A stretch of 11,299 bases of DNA from SIG714 sp045629725 (GTDB taxonomy: Bacteria; Bacillota; Clostridia; Oscillospirales; CAG-272), in the NCBI GenBank assembly GCA_045629725.1, contig JAZQRT010000069.1, positions 1 through 11,299 of the forward strand, read 5' to 3'. Each line of letters starts with the position of its first letter. The first letter of the stretch is position 1. Shown one piece after another: positions 6,623 through 11,299 of this stretch. The notes beneath the pieces are model-generated. The model was given only the letters and a program-made list of their open reading frames with translations, made no database searches and was not told the origin of the DNA. The translations under genes were made by a program, and so were the position numbers.

Positions 6623-7405
6623 TTAAGCAACCTTTGTGATAGAAGTTACGTGGGGGTTAGCGCCCTTGTACCAGTAAAGGAATCCTTCAACGTCAACCTT
6701 GTCGCCTTCAGCAAGTGTAGCAACTGTCTTGTAAACGTCTGAATCTGTTCCTGTGAGGTAAACCTCTACGCAGAAGTCATAAGAAGCTTCGCCAAGCTTG
6801 AATGTGAGGTAGATGTCATCGCCGGGCTCGCCGTTTCTGTACTCGATCTTCTCAACTGTAAGACCCTTGAAGGAAACGAACTTGTTCTGGTGATTGATGA
6901 GCTCCTCTGTGCCGAGAAGAGAAGTAGCGTCAAATGCGGGAGCAACGTATGTCTTTCCCTCAACGATCTCAAATACATTGTTTTCGAATGTTACTTCGTC
7001 ATCCCAAGAAATTTCAACTTCACCTTCCCACTCGATCTTAGTACCTGTTACCTTGATCTTTGTTCCGGGAACGAGCTTCTTAGCATCTTCTTCAGAGCAG
7101 GGCATATTGTAGAGGAAGTATCCGCCTTCATAATCCTGAGCGTATACGGTGATCTCGCCGTTCCACCAAGACTGGTGAGCCTGTACGTATGCCTCGATAG
7201 TTACCTGTGTGTCAAGAGCAGCTGCAATGTACTCAGCGTATGTCATAACGCCTTCAGACTTAGGATCGTCAACTGTTGTTGTAGCGGGTGCTGTTGTAGC
7301 GGGTGTTGTTGTTGCAGGAGTTGTTGTAGCGGGTGTTGTGTCACAAGCAACGAGAACAGATGCAAGCATAAGAACAACAAGAGCAATGCTGATAAGTTTC
7401 TTCAT
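6623..7405 (-). CDS. Lipoprotein with Thr/Pro/Ala linker and two OB-like domains
   Basis: This is a 260-residue predicted lipoprotein. Its signal peptide ends in the lipobox LVAC, with Cys21 as the lipidated residue. Residues 22-45 are a low-complexity TTPA-type spacer. Two beta-rich segments follow: 67-148 (VTIEAYVQAHQSWWNGEITVY, then GTKIKVTGTKIEWEGEVEIS) and 176-258 (FVSFKGLTVEKIEY, then GDKVDVEGFLYWYKGANPHV). The order of strands, the G(T/D)K(I/V).V.G signature in each and the length near 80 residues suggest two OB-fold-like domains, as in secreted bacterial proteins with this fold; the ligand is unknown. Codons in this gene prefer C in third position (ATC, TAC, AAC, GGC), unlike its neighbours, which fits high expression. 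It follows the ABC binding protein gene and may be an accessory of that transporter, but has its own promoter. It ends in a strong terminator. Confidence 0.8.
   Translation of the reverse strand: MKKLISIALVVLMLASVLVACDTTPATTTPATTTPATTAPATTTVDDPKSEGVMTYAEYIAAALDTQVTIEAYVQAHQSWWNGEITVYAQDYEGGYFLYNMPCSEEDAKKLVPGTKIKVTGTKIEWEGEVEISWDDEVTFENNVFEIVEGKTYVAPAFDATSLLGTEELINHQNKFVSFKGLTVEKIEYRNGEPGDDIYLTFKLGEASYDFCVEVYLTGTDSDVYKTVATLAEGDKVDVEGFLYWYKGANPHVTSITKVA
7274..7339 (-). repeat. Short tandem repeat encoding the Thr/Pro/Ala linker
   Basis: About four copies of a 15-base unit (encoding PATTT with small variations) make up residues 23-44 of the lipoprotein. The copies are nearly identical in DNA, so slippage could change linker length between strains. 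The linker should hold the OB-like domains away from the membrane anchor. Confidence 0.75.
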
Positions 7406-7441
7406 TTCTTTCTTTCCTTTTCCTTTAATTATTTTCTTATT

Positions 7442-7460
7442 TCGGTATACCTTTTACCGA
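7442..7460 (-). other. Small hairpin at the 5' end of the lipoprotein mRNA
   Basis: TCGGTA (minus strand, 7460-7455) and TACCGA (7447-7442) form a 6-bp stem with a 7-base loop. The predicted transcription start is near 7463, so the stem begins about three bases from the 5' end. Such a position suits a 5' stabilising hairpin. It lies about 36 bases before the ATG, does not cover the Shine-Dalgarno, and has no U tract, so attenuation is unlikely. Confidence 0.5.
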
Positions 7461-7469
7461 GCCACGGCT

Positions 7470-7498
7470 ATTATATTCTAATTTTTTAAAAAAGTCAA
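7470..7498 (-). promoter_or_regulatory. Strong promoter of the lipoprotein gene, right after the ABC operon
   Basis: On the minus strand TTGACT (7493-7498) and a perfect TATAAT (7470-7475) are separated by 17 mostly A/T bases (TTTTTAAAAAATTAGAA). The -35 begins 4 bases beyond the stop codon of the binding protein gene. No hairpin terminator is visible between the two genes, so the lipoprotein may be transcribed both from here and by read-through. Confidence 0.82.
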
Positions 7499-7501
7499 TA
7501 A

Positions 7502-9115
7502 TTATTTTTGACCGAATTTTTTCCTAAATGTTTGAAAAATTGTATATATTGCTAAAAGTGTCCAAATACTGATCAAAGAAACGATCAATACTATTGAAGT
7601 GGTGGGCAACTTACCGAATTCCTCTTTGGCTTGACCGTTTTCGATCTTGTTGTTATTGAGGTTGTCAAGCGCATAAAGTGAGGATACCTTTTGGTGAAGA
7701 TTTTTAACAAAAGCCTCGTCCACATTTCCGTTTCTTCTGATGGTTTTGGAAACCTCCTCGATCAGCTGACCTGCAGCGTTTCTTACGGAAGCGGAGCCAT
7801 TGAAAACAGGGGTAATAAAGGTGTTTTCCGTATTTTTCAAAAGAATCTCAGTTGCTTTGATCTTAATATCGTAGTAGGTTGAGTTATCCTCTCCTGCGCG
7901 TGAAAGATAGTCGCGGTATTCGGCGCTTTCTCTGACCTTATCGGTTACGGGAGCATATCCTTCGGTCATAGCATATCCGATCTGAACCTCGTTTGTAAGA
8001 AGGAACTGCATGAAAAGCCACGATGCAAGAACCTCTTGAGGGTCCGTTTTGTTGAACAGACAAATGGAAGGACCTTGAGAGATCATCTGAGGATTTTCGG
8101 TATCAAATTGAGGGATCTCCATTACAACGGTTTCAAAATTTACAAGTGTACTTTCGTCAATATCGCAGTTGGGGGCGTATGTACCCATCCACGTTGCACC
8201 TGCAGTTGAATCTATAGCAAAGATGCACTGACCTGCATTAAGATAATTTGCGGGATATCCCGAGATCTTGAAGGTGGAGAATGCACCGCTCTTTACATGA
8301 TCTGCTATGGTGAAAAGAATATTATCCGTTTCATCGTTGAAAAGCAAGATATCGCCGGAATCCGTTGTATACTGTGCATTTTTCTGCTTCAGCATCTGGA
8401 TCATCATATTGTCCGTGGATTTATAAATAAATGGGATAAGTACCTTCTGTCCGTTTATGGCATATACTTCTTCACCGTCAACGATTTCCTTTTTTGTTGC
8501 CGCCTCTGAAACCTCCCAAATGAAATCCCAGGTAAGCTTTTCGGGGAGAGTGTAGCCGAGGGCTTCAACATAAGTCTTGTTTATGTAGCATACCTCGGTT
8601 GAGCGCATAAAGGGAAGAGCATACTGAACGCCGCCGATCTTTCCCTCGTCCAGAAATTTCTTTGTGATCTCGGATGCGGTGGGGGCGTCGAATTTTACCT
8701 CGGAGCCGCCAAGACCGTATTTTTCATCAAGAATGAAGGAGTCAAGGGGTACCACAACGTTTTGACCTGTTATATAGGTTGCAATATGATCGGGGTAGGT
8801 TATACATACGTTGGGAGTTGTATTGGTGGAGATATTTGTGATTACGTCATTGTATATTCTTCCGTAATCGTTGTATATCTTCATTTTTACAGTAATATTG
8901 GGATATATCTCCTGAAATGACTTGATAGCATTACGGTAAACGTCCGACATAGCTACGTTTGTATCACCTTTTGCCCAGAAGACGATCTCAATTTGCTTAT
9001 CGGTATCAAATTCCGAGGGAAGCTCAAACTCAGAAATACCGTTGCTTCCATGACAGGAGCAAAGCATGGATAGAATAAAAGCAAGAAGTAAAGCAAGACA
9101 AATAATTTTTTTCAT
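7502..9115 (-). CDS. ABC transporter substrate-binding lipoprotein with C-terminal membrane helix
   Basis: This 537-residue protein belongs to the family 1 extracellular solute-binding proteins (carbohydrate uptake type). The signal peptide ends in LCSC, with lipidation expected at Cys21. The ligand-binding body covers about 40-460: IEIVFWAKGD near the start, then FQEIYPNITVKMK, the QYALPFMRSTEVCYINK strand-hinge region typical of these proteins, and late on ASWLFMQFLLTNEVQ plus GYAPV. After a charged segment (460-500) comes an additional hydrophobic helix (506-526) followed by a basic tail (RKKFGQK). That tail is not part of ordinary family members, which have about 400-450 residues and only the lipid anchor. 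The ATG overlaps the stop of the upstream permease gene (ATGA), and GGAGG lies 9 bases before it. The substrate is not readable from sequence; an oligosaccharide or glycerol-phosphate type solute is the family expectation. Confidence 0.9.
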   Translation of the reverse strand: MKKIICLALLLAFILSMLCSCHGSNGISEFELPSEFDTDKQIEIVFWAKGDTNVAMSDVYRNAIKSFQEIYPNITVKMKIYNDYGRIYNDVITNISTNTTPNVCITYPDHIATYITGQNVVVPLDSFILDEKYGLGGSEVKFDAPTASEITKKFLDEGKIGGVQYALPFMRSTEVCYINKTYVEALGYTLPEKLTWDFIWEVSEAATKKEIVDGEEVYAINGQKVLIPFIYKSTDNMMIQMLKQKNAQYTTDSGDILLFNDETDNILFTIADHVKSGAFSTFKISGYPANYLNAGQCIFAIDSTAGATWMGTYAPNCDIDESTLVNFETVVMEIPQFDTENPQMISQGPSICLFNKTDPQEVLASWLFMQFLLTNEVQIGYAMTEGYAPVTDKVRESAEYRDYLSRAGEDNSTYYDIKIKATEILLKNTENTFITPVFNGSASVRNAAGQLIEEVSKTIRRNGNVDEAFVKNLHQKVSSLYALDNLNNNKIENGQAKEEFGKLPTTSIVLIVSLISIWTLLAIYTIFQTFRKKFGQK

Positions 9116-9975
9116 CCCTTTGTACCTCCTCTTGCAACGCCCTCCATGATTCGTTTGCGGAATATGATGAAAAGTGCGATTAGGGGAACGGACACGGCAA
9201 ATACTGCCGCCATCATGGCAGGAAGATTTTCACGTCCGAATCCGTTTTCGCGAATTTCCTGAATTCCGTTTGATACGAGATAATATGCCTCCTCATCGGT
9301 TACAAGGCGGGGCCATACGTATGAATTCCAGCACTCGATTATTTTGAGTATAGTGATAGTAATGATAGTGGGCTTGCAGATCGGAACCATAACCTTAAAA
9401 AGATATTTGAAATCCGAGGTTCCGTCAACCTTGGCAGCATAGTAAAGCTCATCGGGAATGCTTGAAAAATTTTCTTTTAAAAGGTAAATGTAGAAAATTG
9501 AAGCAACAGATGGGAGGATAAGACCTGCAAATGTATTTCTCATATCAAGGTTAGTGATGGTAACGTAGTTTGTAATGATAACAAGCTCGTTGGGTATCAT
9601 CATGAGAGAGAGAAAAAGAGTAAAGACAAAGTCTTTTCCTTTGAAATTTAGCCTTGAAAATGCAAATGCGGAAAATACTGTTACAACAAGCATTATTCCC
9701 GTTGTCAAAACCGTAAAGATCAGCGTGTTAAGAAAATATCCGCCGAGATTAACACTTGTAAAAGCGTCAATATAGTTTTGAAAGGTTGGTGAGTTTGTAA
9801 AGATCTTCGGAACAAATTCGGCTGAATATTCCGCATAACTTTTAAGGGAGGTAAGTATCATCCAATAAAAGGGAAAGATTACAACAAGAGCCCAAAAAAC
9901 GAGCAGAGTATAAACTACCGCTTTTCCAAGAATATGCAGACCGGTTTTAGGCTTTTTGATATTATTTGAATTCAT
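9112..9975 (-). CDS. ABC sugar transporter permease, MalG/UgpE type
   Basis: This 287-residue inner-membrane permease has six hydrophobic segments. The cytoplasmic coupling loop (EAA motif) is at about 179-201 (YAAKVDGTSDFKYLFKVMVP), with the conserved Gly and Pro that contact the ATPase. The N-terminal FPFYWMILTSLK and the C-terminal EGVARGGTKG are typical of the MalG/UgpE half of carbohydrate ABC importers. It follows the MalF-like permease by 15 bases and has AAGGAG before its ATG. Its last codons (Arg-Gly-Gly-Thr-Lys-Gly) also contain the Shine-Dalgarno of the binding protein gene, which starts inside its stop codon; the two are probably translationally coupled. Full length, no anomalies. 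Confidence 0.93.
   Translation of the reverse strand: MNSNNIKKPKTGLHILGKAVVYTLLVFWALVVIFPFYWMILTSLKSYAEYSAEFVPKIFTNSPTFQNYIDAFTSVNLGGYFLNTLIFTVLTTGIMLVVTVFSAFAFSRLNFKGKDFVFTLFLSLMMIPNELVIITNYVTITNLDMRNTFAGLILPSVASIFYIYLLKENFSSIPDELYYAAKVDGTSDFKYLFKVMVPICKPTIITITILKIIECWNSYVWPRLVTDEEAYYLVSNGIQEIRENGFGRENLPAMMAAVFAVSVPLIALFIIFRKRIMEGVARGGTKG
9113..9129 (-). promoter_or_regulatory. Shine-Dalgarno of the binding protein gene, embedded in the permease gene
   Basis: GGAGG at 9125-9129 (minus strand) lies inside the codons for Gly-Gly of the permease's C-terminus, 9 bases before the binding protein ATG (9113-9115). That ATG overlaps the permease TGA in ATGA (9112-9115). Ribosomes ending the permease can restart directly on the binding protein. 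Confidence 0.8.
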
Positions 9976-9990
9976 TTCAGGACTCCTTTC

Positions 9991-10881
9991 TCAATAATGC
10001 ACGTTTTTCTTGCTTACGATCAGATTGATGCAGGTGATTGTAAGCACGATAACAAAGAGAATGATAGCGGCGGCAGAAGCGTAGGAAGGAAATCCTCCGC
10101 CGTCCCCGTAGAGCTTATCATATATATAACCAACGATGGTATTCATTTCTGCGGTGTTAAGATTTGTACCGAATATGGCAACCGCATCACTGTATGCTTT
10201 GAATGCGCCGATAAATCCCGTAATTACAAGATATGAAATGATTGGGGAGATCATGGGCAGAGTGATCTTATAAAAGGTTCTGAACTTCGATGTACCGTCT
10301 ATTTTCGCCGCATTGTAATAGTCTTGTTTAACGGAGGCAAGCGCACTTGTCAAAATAAGTATCTTAAAGGGAAGAACCACCCAAATCGTATAAAAACACA
10401 GAACGAACATTTTGGCGGCGTAAGGACCGTCTATAAAGTCAATCGGAGAAACGCCGAAAAGTCCGAGAAAGATGTTTACAAGACCGAGTGAATGCTCTGA
10501 TTTCTGGAACAGGAGCATAAACACAAGACCAACAGCCAGCGTGTTTGTTACGTAGGGAAGGAAATAAATAGTCTGAAAAAGATTTCTGAGCTTTTTGATT
10601 GATGCAAGTCCAAGTGAGATTAAAAGCGCAAAAATCGTAGAAAGCGGCACAGTTATAAATACCAGAATAAAGGTATTTTGAAGCGCCTGCAGAAAATAAG
10701 GATCGTGCAAAACGTAAAGGTAGTTGTAAATACCAACGCCGTTGTGCGATTGTGATGCGGAATTATATCCTTCCTCAAAGGAATAGATAAAAACGTCAAC
10801 AAGGGGATATACCATGAATACACAAACGAAAACAAGGGCGGGAAGAAGATAAAGCCAAGCTTTTTTGTTGTTTTTTTCCAT
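9991..10881 (-). CDS. ABC sugar transporter permease, MalF/UgpA type
   Basis: This 296-residue inner-membrane permease has six hydrophobic segments. It begins with a short basic tail and a first helix (about 9-30, with LLPALVFVCVFMVYPL). The EAA coupling loop is at about 187-213 (YYNAAKIDGTSKFRTFYKI, then TLPMISP), the site that docks onto the ATPase. The LPYVTNTLAVGLVF segment (108-121) and YSDAVAIFGT (230-239) are typical of the UgpA/MalF half. The large extra periplasmic loop of enteric MalF is absent, as is usual in Bacillota. A GGAGGG precedes the ATG, and the gap to the ATPase gene is only 12 bases, so the gene is in one operon with it. Full length, no anomalies. Confidence 0.93.
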   Translation of the reverse strand: MEKNNKKAWLYLLPALVFVCVFMVYPLVDVFIYSFEEGYNSASQSHNGVGIYNYLYVLHDPYFLQALQNTFILVFITVPLSTIFALLISLGLASIKKLRNLFQTIYFLPYVTNTLAVGLVFMLLFQKSEHSLGLVNIFLGLFGVSPIDFIDGPYAAKMFVLCFYTIWVVLPFKILILTSALASVKQDYYNAAKIDGTSKFRTFYKITLPMISPIISYLVITGFIGAFKAYSDAVAIFGTNLNTAEMNTIVGYIYDKLYGDGGGFPSYASAAAIILFVIVLTITCINLIVSKKNVHY

Positions 10882-10893
10882 AACGCCCTCCGA

Positions 10894-11299
10894 TTATTTT
10901 ACGTCGATTCTAATTCTTTCTTCGGTCTGCTTATCAAATGCGAAGATCTTTGAGGGCTTGATGTTAAAGGCAACCACAGGGGAAGTTGCGGCGGGCAATT
11001 CTTCGGAATCGACAATTGCTCTTACTGACTCACCTATCAGCTCGGGATTTGTGCAAACAACGCTGATGTCACGTCCCATAACTTCAATTCTTGTAAGATC
11101 ACAGTGGAATTTACCATCTGTACGGGGATCAAAGCCTTCCGGACGAATAGCGATATAAACCTCACGGTCAGCCTCATTTTTCTGATCGATCTCGGCAACG
11201 ATCTCTTCACCGATATAAAGCTTTCCCTTTGCCATTCTGCCGTTAAATACGTTTATAGGGGGGGTGCCGAGGAATTTTGCAACGAAAAGATTTATAGGA
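10894..11299 (-). CDS. ABC transporter ATPase, MalK/UgpC/MsmX type (C-terminal 134 residues only)
   Basis: The frame is open from the right edge to a TAA at 10894-10896, so only the last third of a protein that normally has about 370 residues is present. The first visible residues, PINLFVAKFLGTPPINVF, correspond to the well-conserved end of the nucleotide-binding domain. The rest is the regulatory TOBE/MOP-type domain: KLYIGEEIVAEI, then YIAIRPEGFDPRT (the IRPE signature), EVMGRDISVV, and VAFNIKPSKIFAFD. The Walker and signature motifs lie outside the window. The Met at 11235 is internal, not a start. As the first visible gene of the operon it suggests this transporter has a dedicated ATPase rather than sharing a distant MsmX-type one. 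The operon promoter is beyond the right edge. Confidence 0.92.
   Translation of the reverse strand, partial: PINLFVAKFLGTPPINVFNGRMAKGKLYIGEEIVAEIDQKNEADREVYIAIRPEGFDPRTDGKFHCDLTRIEVMGRDISVVCTNPELIGESVRAIVDSEELPAATSPVVAFNIKPSKIFAFDKQTEERIRIDVK

Noticed and set aside
7271..7345. Short regularly spaced repeats that might hint at a CRISPR array.
   Set aside because: The units are 15 bases, contiguous without spacers, and in frame within a lipoprotein linker.
6890..7489. A plus-strand open frame of 199 residues with a striking Cys-rich segment (CCCSGCCCSGCC type).
   Set aside because: It is the antisense of the lipoprotein's Thr/Pro/Ala repeat and OB-coding region. It has no ribosome binding site, and the opposite strand has a lipobox, a promoter and a terminator.
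10894..11235. A stand-alone 113-residue protein starting at the Met at 11235.
   Set aside because: The frame stays open to the window edge and encodes the conserved end of an ABC ATPase nucleotide-binding domain (NLFVAKFLGTPP), so the Met is internal.

Overview
The window is AT-rich and has short leaders, GGAGG-type ribosome binding sites, consensus vegetative (sigma-A type) promoters and U-tailed hairpin terminators. Together with two lipoproteins, Listeria-Bacteroides (InlB-type) repeats and a ferredoxin-tailed aldo/keto reductase, this suggests a low-GC anaerobic Bacillota, probably an uncultured gut or rumen Clostridia. That placement is an inference from style and gene content; no rRNA or marker gene is present.

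Layout, left to right. Bases 1-421 (minus) hold the N-terminal part of an unrecognised small membrane protein with a perfect promoter (TTGACA-17-TATAAT) and an 8-bp palindrome in its spacer. Bases 746-1214 (minus) hold the remains of a pyruvate kinase gene, with N-terminal and C-terminal pieces joined out of frame and the catalytic middle missing. Next to it is an intact class I methyltransferase gene (1218-2414, minus). The terminator after the dead gene (690-730) probably ends the methyltransferase mRNA. A divergent promoter pair lies between the methyltransferase and a long plus-strand gene (2621-5287). That gene encodes an 888-residue exported multidomain protein: a cysteine-peptidase-like region, a ricin-type lectin domain, three InlB-type repeats and a duplicated C-terminal module. 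A bidirectional terminator (5338-5384) separates it from a convergent aldo/keto reductase with two C-terminal [4Fe-4S] motifs (5395-6498, minus).

The right-hand third (6623-11299, all minus) is a carbohydrate-type ABC uptake operon that enters from the right edge. Transcription order is ATPase (C-terminal part only), MalF-like permease, MalG-like permease, then a substrate-binding lipoprotein. The genes are 9-15 bases apart or overlap by 4 bases, so the complex is probably made in a coordinated way: the binding protein captures an oligosaccharide or similar polyol/phosphosugar outside, the two permeases form the channel, and the ATPase drives import. The binding protein is unusual in being encoded last and in having a C-terminal membrane helix as well as its lipobox. 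Four bases after its stop codon a strong promoter begins. It drives a second, smaller lipoprotein with a Thr/Pro/Ala linker and two OB-like beta domains, and its C-ending codon preference suggests high expression.

I see no tRNA, rRNA, CRISPR array, insertion sequence or phage gene. I do not see a clear novel defence or mobile system. The most notable items are the decayed pyruvate kinase, the doubly anchored binding protein with its co-located OB lipoprotein, and the architecture of the large surface protein.
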